A stretch of DNA of 64,000 nucleotides from Halomonas lysinitropha (GTDB lineage Bacteria; Pseudomonadota; Gammaproteobacteria; Pseudomonadales; Halomonadaceae), in assembly GCF_902500215.1 (NCBI RefSeq), contig NZ_CABVOU010000039.1, positions 372,001 through 436,000 on the forward strand. Reading direction: 5' to 3'. Within the stretch, counting starts at the first letter, position 1. Each line of letters begins with the position of its first letter. A program made the translations under genes and the position numbers. Below the pieces are notes generated by a model, which was given only the letters and a program-made list of their open reading frames with translations, was not told where the DNA came from and did no database searches. Below are positions 19,183 through 29,015 of this stretch, piece by piece.

Positions 19183-19763
19183 ACACTTTCCCGCCCGCGT
19201 CGTGTCATCGGCGTAACCGCTACCTGCTGATGCGCCACGGTCATAGCCAGGCCAACCAGCAGGGGCTGATCATCAGTTCGCCGGAACGCGGTCTAGCCGG
19301 TTTCGGACTCTCGCCCATTGGCCGTGACCAACTCGATGAACTCCTGGCCGAGTGGCGCTGGGATCCCCCCAGCCGAATTCTGCACTCGGATTTTCGGCGT
19401 ACCACCGAGACGGCAGAGCGCGTGGCGCGCCACTTTGGGCTGCGCCTGGAGCCAGAGCAACGGCTTCGCGAGCGACACTTCGGTGACTTCGAAGGGGAAG
19501 GGGATGCCCGTTACGCCGAGGTATGGGCACACGACGCCCGAGACCCGGCCCACACCCTCGCCGGAGTGGAGGCCGTCACTGAGGTGGCCGCGCGCACCGC
19601 GGGACTGGTCGCCGAGCTCGAACAGCACCACCGGGGAGAGACCTTTCTGCTGGTCAGCCACGGCGATCCCCTGCAGATTCTGCTGACCGCCCTGGAAGGC
19701 GGCGATCTGAAACGGCACCGCGAGCGGGTGTCGCTTGCCCCGGCCAGCATCACGCCGTTGTGA
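19176..19763 (+). CDS. Histidine phosphatase superfamily protein
   Basis: A 195-residue protein of the phosphoglycerate-mutase-like family. The catalytic RHG motif is in YLLMRHGHSQANQ (phospho-His at about residue 21), followed by SDFRRTTETAE (second Arg), RERHFGDFEG (acid region) and LVSHGDPLQIL (second His). The substrate is unknown. The ATG at 19176 lacks a clear Shine-Dalgarno sequence, and a TAATCT hexamer lies about 20 bases upstream, so the leader may be very short. It is divergent from the phn operon, which suggests a link to phosphorus metabolism (inference). It ends 20 bases before the convergent glpD. Confidence 0.8.
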   Translation: MSNTFPPASCHRRNRYLLMRHGHSQANQQGLIISSPERGLAGFGLSPIGRDQLDELLAEWRWDPPSRILHSDFRRTTETAERVARHFGLRLEPEQRLRERHFGDFEGEGDARYAEVWAHDARDPAHTLAGVEAVTEVAARTAGLVAELEQHHRGETFLLVSHGDPLQILLTALEGGDLKRHRERVSLAPASITPL

Positions 19764-19783
19764 TGGCGCCTTGGGGCACCGCG

Positions 19784-21361
19784 TCAGGCACTGCGCAGCG
19801 ACCGCGATGGGTCGCGAGCAGCGCCGACACGCGACTCGGGAGGCGCGGCAGGAGGGAGCGGGCTGTCATCGCGCAGGTCAAGGCGATCGTTCAGGTAGTT
19901 GGCCAGGCGCCGGGTCTGGACCGCATTGAGGTGCAGCGCCAGCTTGGTCCGTCGCCACAGGATGTCCTCCAGCGACCGAGCCCACTCCTGATCGACCAGG
20001 TAATCCACTTCGGCAGCGGTCAGGCCGGCGCCGAAGGCCGGCCCCAGGGCGGACTGGGACCCCTTGTCGTCGAGGAAGATACGGCACAGCGAGCCGTAGG
20101 TGCGCGCATAGCGGCGCGCCTGGAAGGCATCCAGGAACGGATACTCCTCGAGCAACTGCGCCGCAAAGCTGGCCTGGTTACCGATATCGCCCCCGGGCAG
20201 CGGCGTTTCCTCCGTCCAGGGAGCGGCCATCGCCGGCAAGTGTGGGGCGAGCATTTCAAGCGCCGCTTCGGCGAGCTTGCGATAGGTGGTGATCTTGCCG
20301 CCGAACACCGAGAGCAGCGGCGCGCCCTGGGTATCGAGGTCCAGGGTGTAGTCGCGCGTCATGGCCGAGGGGGCGGTGGATTCGTCATCGCACAGCGGGC
20401 GCACCCCGGAGAAGGTGCGGATCACGGCGCTGCGCGCAAGTTGGGTGCGGAAGTGGGTGTTGACCACCGACAGCAGGTAGTCGATCTCTTCCTCACTGGC
20501 TTCGACGCGCGATGGGTCCCCTTCGTAGCGGCGGTCGGTGGTGCCGATCAGGCTGAAGTCTTCCTCGTAGGGCAGCACGAAGACGATGCGCCGATCGCTG
20601 TTCTGCAGGATGTAGGCGCGGTCGTCGCGATTCAGGCGAGGCACGATGAGGTGGCTACCCTGGATCATGCGAACAGCGTAGAGAGACTGACGTTGTACCT
20701 GGTGGCGTACCACCTTCTCGACCCAGGGACCCGCCGCGTTGACCAGTGTTCGACAGCGGCGGGTCAGGCGCTGGCCGGAGATTTCCTCGATATCCACCTC
20801 CCAGATGCCGTCGACTTCCCGGGCGCCTGTACAGCGTGTGCGAACTCGAATCTCGGCCCCGTTGCGGCAAGCCTGGATGGCGTTGAGTACCACCAGGCGG
20901 GCATCCTCCACCCAGCAGTCCGAGTATTCGAAGCCGCGGCTAATGTCCGTGGCCAGGCCCTGATGCGCTGAGAGCCTGACGCTGCGCGAGCCCGGTAACG
21001 TCTCGCGTTTACCGAGATGGTCGTAAAGAAACAGGCCGGCCCGAAGCATCCAGGCCGGTCGCAGGTGTGGACGATGCGGCAGGATAAAGCGCAGTGGCCA
21101 GATGATATGGGGCGCCTTGGCAAGCAGTACCTCGCGCTCGCGCAGGGCTTCGCGCACCAGACGAAATTCATGGTGCTCCAGGTAGCGAAGGCCACCGTGG
21201 ATCAGCTTGCTGCTGGCCGATGAGGTGGCGCCGGCAAGATCCCCCTGTTCGCATAGCCCGACCGACAGGCCGCGTCCGGCCGCATCATTGGCGATACCGG
21301 TGCCGTTGATGCCGCCGCCGATCACGAAGAGGTCGAGTACCTCATCCGATGTGTTATCCAT
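19784..21361 (-). CDS. glpD: Aerobic glycerol-3-phosphate dehydrogenase
   Basis: A 525-residue membrane-associated flavoenzyme oxidising glycerol-3-phosphate to DHAP with electrons to quinone. The FAD dinucleotide fold is DLFVIGGGINGTGIANDAAGRG at the N-terminus, followed by SSASSKLIHGGLRYLEH, FSGVRPL and SVFGGKITTYRKLAE, all typical of E. coli-type GlpD (501 residues). The ATG at 21361 has GGGAGGGGG upstream; the longer frame to 21439 is rejected. It differs clearly from the two other GlpD-like proteins in this window. GlpR-type half-sites lie just upstream. Confidence 0.95.
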   Translation of the reverse strand: MDNTSDEVLDLFVIGGGINGTGIANDAAGRGLSVGLCEQGDLAGATSSASSKLIHGGLRYLEHHEFRLVREALREREVLLAKAPHIIWPLRFILPHRPHLRPAWMLRAGLFLYDHLGKRETLPGSRSVRLSAHQGLATDISRGFEYSDCWVEDARLVVLNAIQACRNGAEIRVRTRCTGAREVDGIWEVDIEEISGQRLTRRCRTLVNAAGPWVEKVVRHQVQRQSLYAVRMIQGSHLIVPRLNRDDRAYILQNSDRRIVFVLPYEEDFSLIGTTDRRYEGDPSRVEASEEEIDYLLSVVNTHFRTQLARSAVIRTFSGVRPLCDDESTAPSAMTRDYTLDLDTQGAPLLSVFGGKITTYRKLAEAALEMLAPHLPAMAAPWTEETPLPGGDIGNQASFAAQLLEEYPFLDAFQARRYARTYGSLCRIFLDDKGSQSALGPAFGAGLTAAEVDYLVDQEWARSLEDILWRRTKLALHLNAVQTRRLANYLNDRLDLRDDSPLPPAAPPESRVGAARDPSRSLRSA

Positions 21362-21403
21362 GGATTCCCCCTCCCGACACTGGCTTGGACCGCTAGGATG
21401 TTT

Positions 21404-21436
21404 GAATTCGAAAATAGACGAAAACCAAACGAACAT
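21404..21436 (-). promoter_or_regulatory. Degenerate GlpR operator region upstream of glpD
   Basis: Contains AACGAACAT, a perfect half of the GlpR operator (consensus ATGTTCGATAACGAACAT), and a second TTCGAAAAT element 20 bases away. The left half is poorly matched. It lies 43-75 bases before the glpD start codon. Confidence 0.5.
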
Positions 21437-21533
21437 CAAGGCGCGTCATCACGCCCTGGCGTCCTGCCAGAGGAGTGATGGCGAATGTGCCGGATGTAGA
21501 GGGCAAGGGATGAAATCGCTGCCAGACGCGGCA

Positions 21534-22292
21534 TCAGGCGATATGCAGCGTCACATCGTGCTGCTTCAGCAGGCGCAGGATAGCCTCGGGGGGCTCGCGG
21601 TCGGTGAACAGGGCGTCGAGCTGTGCCAGGTTGCCCTGACGAACCACCGGGTTGCGCTGGAACTTGGAGTGATCGGTGGCCAGGAAGATCTTTCGGGAAT
21701 TGCGGATAATGGCCTGGGCGACGCGCACTTCCTGGTAGTCGAACTCCAGCAGGGAGCCATCCTCGTCGATACCGCTGATGCCGATGATGCCGTAGTCGAC
21801 CTTGAACTGATTGATGAAATCGATGGTCGCCTCGCCGATGATGCCGCCATCCCGGGAGCGGACCTCGCCGCCGGCGATGATCACGTTGAAGTCATCCTTG
21901 TGCTGGAGGATCGCCGCCACGTTGAGATTGTTGGTGATCACCTCCAGTCCCTGATGATCGAGCAGCGCCTCGGCGATGACCTCGTTGCTGGTTCCGATGT
22001 TGATGAACAGCGACGAGTGGTCGGGAATGTGCCGAGCGAGCAACACGGCGATACGCTGCTTGGCCTCGAGGTTCAGGGTCTTGCGTGTCGAGTAGGCGGT
22101 ATTGACGGTGCTCGACTCCAGGCCTGCACCACCATGAACCCGGCGAATGCGCCCTTCGGTGGAGAGCGTGTTGAGGTCGCGACGAATGGTCTGGGGCGTG
22201 ACCGTAAAGTGCTCGGTGAGCTGCTCGATGCTGGCATACCCCTGGCGGCGCACCAGCTCGATGATGGCGTCCTGGCGTTGCTGCTGGTTCAT
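21534..22292 (-). CDS. glpR: DeoR-family glycerol-3-phosphate regulon repressor
   Basis: A 252-residue repressor with an N-terminal DeoR winged helix (RQDAIIELVRRQGYASIEQLTEHF, TPQTIRRDLNTLSTEGRIRRVHGGA) and a C-terminal sugar-phosphate-sensing domain with LFINIGTSNEVIAEAL, GEVRSRDGGIIG and ATDHSKFQRNPV. It matches E. coli GlpR (252 residues), which is released from DNA by glycerol-3-phosphate. The ATG at 22292 has AAGGAG upstream. It lies between glpD and the divergent DJ-1 gene. Operators resembling its known site occur at several places in the window. Confidence 0.93.
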   Translation of the reverse strand: MNQQQRQDAIIELVRRQGYASIEQLTEHFTVTPQTIRRDLNTLSTEGRIRRVHGGAGLESSTVNTAYSTRKTLNLEAKQRIAVLLARHIPDHSSLFINIGTSNEVIAEALLDHQGLEVITNNLNVAAILQHKDDFNVIIAGGEVRSRDGGIIGEATIDFINQFKVDYGIIGISGIDEDGSLLEFDYQEVRVAQAIIRNSRKIFLATDHSKFQRNPVVRQGNLAQLDALFTDREPPEAILRLLKQHDVTLHIA

Positions 22293-22546
22293 GGCATCTC
22301 CTTGGTTAAGCATGATTCTACTGCATTTCCGTCGCTTGGGGGATGGTCGTGCAGATGCGGAGTCGGTAACGGCGACGGCGCTTCCTTGCCCTCTATAACC
22401 GCCGACGTGTCATGGCCCTCTTTATTAGGGCCTCGCGATTTTATGGTGCCGGAAACCCGTGAGTTCCGGTGGTGGTGATTGAATGTGAAAATAGCGGCAA
22501 TGCAAAGTTGCAAATACAATACAGAGGCGGCACGATTCGGGCGTGA

Positions 22547-22564
22547 ATGTTCGATATCGATCAT
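22547..22564 (+). promoter_or_regulatory. GlpR operator upstream of the DJ-1/PfpI gene
   Basis: ATGTTCGATATCGATCAT matches the E. coli GlpR operator ATGTTCGATAACGAACAT at 16 of 18 positions. It is followed directly by another half-site-like ATCGAGCAT (22565-22573). It lies 46 bases before the DJ-1/PfpI start and about 255 bases from the divergent glpR start, so either or both may be controlled. Confidence 0.75.
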
Positions 22565-22609
22565 ATCGAGCATTCTCTATCCTGCAATGATTAACAAGGA
22601 GATGGTTCC

Positions 22610-23191
22610 ATGGCTGCAAAACGTATCCTGCTGTTGGTCGGCGACTTCGCCGAAGACTATGAGGTGATGGTCCCCTTTCAGGCCCTGCAGATGGTGGGCC
22701 ACCAGGTGGACGCCATCTGCCCCGGAAAAGCGAAGGGCGAGAAGGTCAAGACCGCCATTCACGATTTCCAGGGCGACCAGACCTACACCGAGAAACCGGG
22801 ACATGAGTTCGCCCTTAACGCCACCTTCAAGGACATCAAGGCGGCCGACTACGATGCTCTGGTGATTGCCGGCGGCCGGGCCCCGGAGTACCTGCGGCTT
22901 GATCCCGAGGTGATTGCGCTGGTGCGCCACTTCGCCGACGAGAACAAACCCCTGGCGGCCATCTGCCACGGTGCCCAGGTGCTGGCTGCGGCGGAAGTCA
23001 TCGAAGGTCGTAGCATTTCTGCCTATCCCGCCTGTGCGCCGGAAGTACGACTGGCCGGTGGCACGTATGCCGACATCGCCATCGATGGCGCCGAAACCGA
23101 CGGCAATCTCGTCACCGGACCGGCCTGGCCGGCCCACCCGGCCTGGCTGGCGCAATTCCTCGAGGTCCTGGGAACACGCATTACTCTCTAA
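22610..23191 (+). CDS. DJ-1/PfpI family protein, putative glyoxalase/deglycase
   Basis: A 193-residue cytosolic protein of the DJ-1/PfpI superfamily. It starts [24 protein letters not shown], with the conserved Glu of the active site, and carries the nucleophile elbow [14 protein letters not shown] (catalytic Cys) and [14 protein letters not shown]. Members act as glyoxalase III, deglycase, chaperone or protease; which applies here is unknown. It lies next to glpR behind a strong GlpR operator, so a role against methylglyoxal made from DHAP is plausible (inference). GGAG precedes the ATG at 22610. A hairpin GAGCGCCG/CGGCGCTC follows at 23218-23238. Confidence 0.88.
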   Translation: MAAKRILLLVGDFAEDYEVMVPFQALQMVGHQVDAICPGKAKGEKVKTAIHDFQGDQTYTEKPGHEFALNATFKDIKAADYDALVIAGGRAPEYLRLDPEVIALVRHFADENKPLAAICHGAQVLAAAEVIEGRSISAYPACAPEVRLAGGTYADIAIDGAETDGNLVTGPAWPAHPAWLAQFLEVLGTRITL

Positions 23192-23271
23192 CCCCCTCTC
23201 CGGGCCAGCTGTCACAGGAGCGCCGCCGGTCGGCGCTCGCTGCGTTGGGGCGGTCCTGGGGCCCTGTCGAT

Positions 23272-23289
23272 ATATTCAACAACGAACAT
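23272..23289 (+). promoter_or_regulatory. Distal GlpR operator-like site upstream of glpK
   Basis: ATATTCAACAACGAACAT matches the GlpR consensus ATGTTCGATAACGAACAT at 15 of 18 positions, with a perfect right half. It lies about 180 bases upstream of the proximal site, a spacing that would allow looping. Confidence 0.55.
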
Positions 23290-23468
23290 CCTGGAGCATA
23301 ATTGTATCGCTCCTGGCCAATTGCCACGGTTCGAGCATGATGGATTTCTTGCGATCAGGCGGGATAGACAAAAGTATAATGTTAATAAAGTTCATATAAA
23401 ACAATCTAGTACATACACCCCCGATGTTTTTGATAGAGCCCTCTTGCTGAGTTCGAAAAGATACTCTA

Positions 23469-23486
23469 ATGTTCGAAAACGAACCT
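23469..23486 (+). promoter_or_regulatory. Proximal GlpR operator upstream of glpK
   Basis: ATGTTCGAAAACGAACCT matches the GlpR consensus at 16 of 18 positions and is nearly palindromic. It is about 300 bases before the glpK start, implying a long leader or an unseen promoter nearby. Confidence 0.7.
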
Positions 23487-23692
23487 TGTTGTCGCCTGGT
23501 ACTCCGCAAAGGCATGCGGCATAGAGCCTCGGCAGGATACGGTTTTCCGTCAGATACTCAGGTGCTGTTTTTTGTAAGCCATCAACCCGGCCCGCAACCT
23601 GGCGCCGCGCCTGGCGCATCGTCTTCTGCCCGTTGTTGGCATGGGAGGGACGAACGGGAAATACGCCTGGGTGCCCATCGTGAAACCCTTGA

Positions 23693-25288
<1,596 letters not shown>

Positions 25289-25410
25289 AGTAAGGCGTTT
25301 CGTCAGCACGTGTTTCCCCGGAGCGTCCCGACGAGTATCTGGGGGCGCCCTCCAGGCACCTGTCGGTGTCCGCCGGACAGGATCTTAGCCATCTGTGAAG
25401 GGACCCCTTC

Positions 25411-27114
25411 ATGCAATTGCGCGACAGCAATATCGAGAAACTTTCCCGCGAGACCTTCGATGTCCTGATCATCGGTGGCGGCATCAATGGCGCCTCAGCC
25501 GCCGCCGCCCTGGCTGGCAAAGGCGTCAGGGTCGGCTTGATCGACCGCGGCGATTTTGCCGGCGAGACCAGCATGCACTCCTCCAATCTGGTGTGGGGTG
25601 GCATCAAGTACATGGAGAGCTACGACTTCCCTCTGGTGCGTAAGCTCTGCAAGAGCCGCAACCACCTGATCAAGAGCTTTCCCTCCACGGTCCAGGAGAT
25701 CCGTTTCCTGACCACCATCGCCAGGGGCTTTCGCTATCATCCGCGCTATCTCTGGGCCGGCAGCTGGCTCTACTGGCTGATGGGCAATGCCTTCACGCGG
25801 ATTCCGCGTTTCCTGAAACCGTCTGCCATCAAGGAGCGGGAGGGGATCATCGATACCCGGGACGCCATAGGCGGCTTCGAGTATTCCGATGCCTATCTGC
25901 ACGACAATGACGCCCGCTTCGTCTTCAATTTCGTGCGCTCCGCGCTGAACTACGGGGCCATGGCGGCCAACTATGTCGAGTCCCGGGGCGCACGACGGGA
26001 GAACGGTGTCTGGGTCACGCGTGCCCGCAACGTCATGAACGACGCCACCTTCGAGATTCGCTCAAGGGTGTTGATCAATGCCGCGGGGCCCTGGGTCGAC
26101 CAGCACAACGAATCGACCGGGCAGAAGCCCGGGCACCATCACGTCTTCTCCAAGGGCATCCACCTGATCGTGCCACGGCTGACCGACAGCAAGCGCGTGC
26201 TGGCGTTCTTTGCCGACGACGGACGGTTGTTCTTCGTTATCCCCATGGGGCAGCGCACCTGCATCGGTACCACCGACACTCGAGTGGAGAACCCCGAGGT
26301 GCATGTTACCGACGAAGATACCCAGTTCGTGCTGGACAACATCAACAAGCGCCTGCAACTGGACAAGCCGCTGGGCAGGGAGGATATCATCGCGACTCGC
26401 TGCGGGGTTCGGCCCCTCGCGGTCAAGGCCCGCGCGGGTGGAGGTCGCGACTTTCTGCAACTCTCGCGCAAGCATGCCATCGATACCGACGATGCCGAGG
26501 CGCATATCAGCATCTTCGGCGGCAAGCTCACCGACTGCCTGAACGTCGGGGAAGAGATCGTCAGCGAAGTTAAGCGCCTCGGTGTCTCGGTGCCGTATCC
26601 GGACTATCGCTGGTACGGCGAACCCTCCGAATCGGTCAGGAAGGAGTTTCTCCATCAGGCCGAGTTGATGGATCTTGACGCCATGACCGCGCCGGAGGCC
26701 TCCGAGCCGCTGACGGCGCGCCTGTGGCGGCGCTACGGCACTCACGCCCTCGACATGCTCGAGGAGATCCGCGAGGACCCGCGGCAGGGTGAGTTGCTGA
26801 TCGAGGGCACCGAGTATCTGCGCTGCGAACTTGGCCAGGCACAGCGGCGCGAAATGATCACTCGGCTCGAGGATTTTCTGCGTCGTCGTTCGAAGATCTC
26901 CCTGGTGGTCAGCAATGCAAGGATCCGTCGGTCCCCGGGGCTCATGGAGGCCTGCGAGATCCTCTTCGGCGACCAGGCCAGGGAGCGTTTCGACGAGTAC
27001 TTCGCCGAAACACCGGAATGGACCCCCGAGAAGCTCAGTCCCGAAGCCGAGGCCGACAATCCGGCGCACTCCGAGTCTCTGAACTGGTCGAACAGGGGCT
27101 TTTCGTCGACCTGA
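25411..27114 (+). CDS. glpD2: GlpD-type glycerol-3-phosphate dehydrogenase, paralogue 2
   Basis: A 567-residue FAD-dependent oxidoreductase of the GlpD family. The FAD loop is FDVLIIGGGINGASAAAALAGKG; SSNLVWGGIKYME replaces the SSKLIHGGLRYLE block of E. coli-type GlpD, and CGVRPLAVKA and SIFGGKLTDCLNVGEE follow. It is closely similar to the protein at 42526-44136 from the first residues (MQLRxxNIxKL) on, but extends about 30 residues further at a polar C-terminus. It lies behind glpK, supporting oxidation of glycerol-3-phosphate; another sugar-alcohol phosphate remains possible. Confidence 0.85.
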   Translation: MQLRDSNIEKLSRETFDVLIIGGGINGASAAAALAGKGVRVGLIDRGDFAGETSMHSSNLVWGGIKYMESYDFPLVRKLCKSRNHLIKSFPSTVQEIRFLTTIARGFRYHPRYLWAGSWLYWLMGNAFTRIPRFLKPSAIKEREGIIDTRDAIGGFEYSDAYLHDNDARFVFNFVRSALNYGAMAANYVESRGARRENGVWVTRARNVMNDATFEIRSRVLINAAGPWVDQHNESTGQKPGHHHVFSKGIHLIVPRLTDSKRVLAFFADDGRLFFVIPMGQRTCIGTTDTRVENPEVHVTDEDTQFVLDNINKRLQLDKPLGREDIIATRCGVRPLAVKARAGGGRDFLQLSRKHAIDTDDAEAHISIFGGKLTDCLNVGEEIVSEVKRLGVSVPYPDYRWYGEPSESVRKEFLHQAELMDLDAMTAPEASEPLTARLWRRYGTHALDMLEEIREDPRQGELLIEGTEYLRCELGQAQRREMITRLEDFLRRRSKISLVVSNARIRRSPGLMEACEILFGDQARERFDEYFAETPEWTPEKLSPEAEADNPAHSESLNWSNRGFSST

Positions 27115-27223
27115 GATCCCGTCGATACGAGGGGCGCGCGTAGCGGTCCGGCGCCTTGGTCATCAGAGCCAAGTCACTGCTCCCGCGGCGTTGCTGGATG
27201 CCGACGGGGCGTCGTTTATTGAC

Positions 27224-27251
27224 TTGCATTTCCGAAGCGGATGGGTAGAAT
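27224..27251 (+). promoter_or_regulatory. Sigma-70 promoter of the tRNA-Val pair
   Basis: TTGCAT (27224-27229) and TAGAAT (27246-27251) with a 16-base spacer lie about 44 bases before the first tRNA. A nearby TTGACT at 27219 would give a 21-base spacer and is less likely. Confidence 0.55.
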
Positions 27252-27294
27252 ACGCATCCGTTGTCACGGCGAATTTCGGCCGTCGCGGTGAAGC

Positions 27295-27371
27295 AGGACC
27301 ATAGCTCAGTTGGTTAGAGCGCCACGTTGACATCGTGGAGGTCGGCGGTTCAAATCCGCCTGGTCCTACCA
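27295..27371 (+). tRNA. tRNA-Val (GAC), copy 1
   Basis: A 77-base cloverleaf with acceptor stem AGGACCA/TGGTCCT, D-arm AGCTCAGTTGGTTAGAGC, anticodon stem CCACG/CGTGG with loop TTGACAT (anticodon GAC, valine), T-arm GGCGGTTCAAATCCGCC and encoded CCA. It reads GUC/GUU codons. It is identical to the copy 26 bases downstream and shares its promoter and terminator. Confidence 0.97.
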
Positions 27372-27396
27372 GATCCCGCCCGGTGACGACAGCGTC

Positions 27397-27473
27397 AGGA
27401 CCATAGCTCAGTTGGTTAGAGCGCCACGTTGACATCGTGGAGGTCGGCGGTTCAAATCCGCCTGGTCCTACCA
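27397..27473 (+). tRNA. tRNA-Val (GAC), copy 2
   Basis: An exact duplicate of the tRNA at 27295-27371, with the same anticodon loop TTGACAT, acceptor stem and encoded CCA. The 25-base spacer between the two (27372-27396) is unrelated in sequence. A terminator follows eight bases later. Confidence 0.97.
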
Positions 27474-27480
27474 GATTCCG

Positions 27481-27517
27481 AAACGCCCCTTCAGTCTTGA
27501 ACTGCGGGGGCGTTTTT
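27481..27517 (+). terminator. Intrinsic terminator of the tRNA operon
   Basis: ACGCCCC and GGGGCGT flank a 17-base loop, followed by TTTTT. It lies directly after the second tRNA and just before the 3' end of the convergent msrC gene. Confidence 0.85.
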
Positions 27518-27524
27518 CATTGGA

Positions 27525-27983
27525 TTATTGGATGTCGGTGTGCGCGATGAACACCGCGACCAGCCGCTCGATACCCGCCTGGTCGGCCTCGCTGAAGCGC
27601 TCTTTCATTGGGCTGTCCAGGTCCAGGACTCCCCACAGCCGGTCATTGGCCACGCTGGGCACCACCAGTTCGGCCCGGGAGGCCGCATCGCAGGCGATAT
27701 GGTCCGCCACGGCATGCACATCCGCCACGCGCTGGGTCTCGTGCGTGCGGGCGGCGGCACCACAGACGCCTTTCGAGAAGGGAATGGGGTGGCAGGCCGG
27801 CTTGCCCTGGAAGGGGCCCAGGGAGAGCATATTCGGCTGACGCTGCAGGTAGAAGCCGACCCAGTTGAGGTCGGGGAGCTCCTGCATCAGAAAAGCGCCG
27901 GTCTGGGCACTGTTGGTCAGCCAGTCGCGGGTATCGAGCAGGGCTTCGAGCTGGCGAGCCAGCAGGGCATAGTCGGGCGTCAT
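27525..27983 (-). CDS. msrC: Free methionine-(R)-sulfoxide reductase (GAF type)
   Basis: A 152-residue GAF-fold enzyme that reduces free Met-(R)-sulfoxide. Cys64, Cys74 and Cys98 (KPACHPIPFSKGVCG and HIACDAASRAE) have spacings of 10 and 24, identical to the three redox cysteines of E. coli fRMsr (84, 94, 118). The flanking NWVGFYL and GVLDLDS are family signatures. The ATG at 27983 is well spaced from GAGGA; a GTG two codons upstream overlaps the ribosome site and is less likely. It lies beside the metNIQ methionine importer, a fitting context. Confidence 0.92.
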   Translation of the reverse strand: MTPDYALLARQLEALLDTRDWLTNSAQTGAFLMQELPDLNWVGFYLQRQPNMLSLGPFQGKPACHPIPFSKGVCGAAARTHETQRVADVHAVADHIACDAASRAELVVPSVANDRLWGVLDLDSPMKERFSEADQAGIERLVAVFIAHTDIQ

Positions 27984-28004
27984 CGTCACTCCTCAAACAT
28001 GACA

Positions 28005-28028
28005 GGGGCCGGCACAGCGGCCGGCCCC
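28005..28028 (-). terminator. Hairpin after metQ
   Basis: GGGGCCGGC and GCCGGCCCC form a nine-bp GC stem with a six-base loop, about 33 bases beyond the metQ stop. No U-tract follows, so it may be a weak terminator or an mRNA-end stabiliser. Confidence 0.5.
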
Positions 28029-28060
28029 CAAACTCATCAAACCCGGGTAAGGGAGTTCAC

Positions 28061-28855
28061 TCACTTCCAGCCGGGCACCGCCTGCGGGCCAAACAGCTCT
28101 GCTGCCTTGGCCTCGACTTCCTCGGTCTGGTAGGCCTCGACCAGCTGCTGGATGGCCTTGCGATCCTCGTCACCGCCGCGCACCACGATCAGGTTGACGT
28201 AGGGAGACTCCGGCCCCTCCTTGATCAGGGCGTCGTCCAGGCTCAGGCCGGCCGGCTGGGCGAAGGTGTTGTTGATGAAGGCCATGTCCACGTCGGGCAG
28301 CACGCGGGGCAGCTGGGCGGCCTCGATCTCGCGGAAGTCGAAGTCGCGGGGGTTCTCGGCGATATCCAGCGGCGTGGCTTCCAGGAACTCCGGATCCTCG
28401 AGTTCGATCAGCCCTTCGTTGTGCATCAGGATCAGGGAGCGTCCCTCGTTGGAGGGGTCGTTGGGCAGGGCGATGGTGGCCCCGTCCGGGAGCTCCTCGA
28501 TGCTGTCGTACTTTGCCGAGTAGGCGCCGATCGGGTAGACGAAGGTGTAGCCGGCGATGGCGAAGTCGTAGCCGCGGTCCTCGACCATGGAGCGCATGTA
28601 GGGCTCGTGCTGGTAGGCGTTGGCATCGAGGCTGCCGTCGGCCAGGGCGGCGTTGGGTGTCACGTAGTCGGTGAACTCGATGATCTCGACCTCGAGACCG
28701 TACTCGCGTTCGGCAATCTCGGCGGCGACCTGCATGACGTCGGTCTCGGGGCCGGCCACGGTGCCGACCTTGATGGCGTGCTCGTCGGCCAGTGCGGTGC
28801 CGGCGCCGAGGGTCAGGGCGGAGGCCGCCAGGGTGCCGATCAGGCGCTTGTGCAT
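28061..28855 (-). CDS. metQ: D-/L-methionine periplasmic binding protein MetQ
   Basis: A 264-residue NlpA/MetQ-family receptor. The N-terminal signal (RLIGTLAASALTLGAGTALA) lacks a lipobox Cys, so it appears secreted rather than lipidated. The mature part contains IKVGTVAGPETDVMQVAAEIAE, FTDYVTPNAALADGSLDANAYQHEPYM, IALPNDPSNEGRSL and the C-terminal YVNLIVVRGGDED, all family hallmarks. GAGGAGAA lies upstream of the ATG. It is the last gene of metN-metI-metQ, separated from metI by a 160-base structured gap. Confidence 0.95.
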   Translation of the reverse strand: MHKRLIGTLAASALTLGAGTALADEHAIKVGTVAGPETDVMQVAAEIAEREYGLEVEIIEFTDYVTPNAALADGSLDANAYQHEPYMRSMVEDRGYDFAIAGYTFVYPIGAYSAKYDSIEELPDGATIALPNDPSNEGRSLILMHNEGLIELEDPEFLEATPLDIAENPRDFDFREIEAAQLPRVLPDVDMAFINNTFAQPAGLSLDDALIKEGPESPYVNLIVVRGGDEDRKAIQQLVEAYQTEEVEAKAAELFGPQAVPGWK

Positions 28856-28892
28856 ATCTTGGTTCTCCTCGTTGAAGGTATTACTGTTCCGG

Positions 28893-28939
28893 GGCTATCG
28901 CATATGCAAGGAACGCTCAAGGCTGTTCCGGGGATAGCC
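28893..28939 (-). other. Structured intercistronic RNA between metI and metQ
   Basis: On the minus strand GGCTATC pairs with GATAGCC, enclosing a second stem GGAAC/GTTCC. The hairpin lies about 40 bases before the metQ start. It could stabilise the metQ portion of the transcript and raise receptor levels; that role is inference. Confidence 0.55.
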
Positions 28940-28969
28940 CTGATTACCGTTCAAGCCAATAGTAATAGA

Positions 28970-29002
28970 ATAACCAGAAAAACTATAATGCATTCTGGTT
29001 AT
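28970..29002. other. 10-bp inverted repeat after metI
   Basis: ATAACCAGAA and TTCTGGTTAT form a perfect 10-bp inverted repeat around a 13-base A/T-rich loop, 14 bases beyond the metI stop. It is AT-rich, unlike the GC-rich stems nearby. It could be an operator or an RNA processing site. Confidence 0.5.
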
Positions 29003-29015
29003 CAGGCCGAGTGAT

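Noticed and set aside
27295-27473. Tandem identical tRNA genes as an integration site for a mobile element
   Set aside because: No integrase, no partial tRNA repeat downstream and ordinary genes on both sides; it is a simple tRNA operon.
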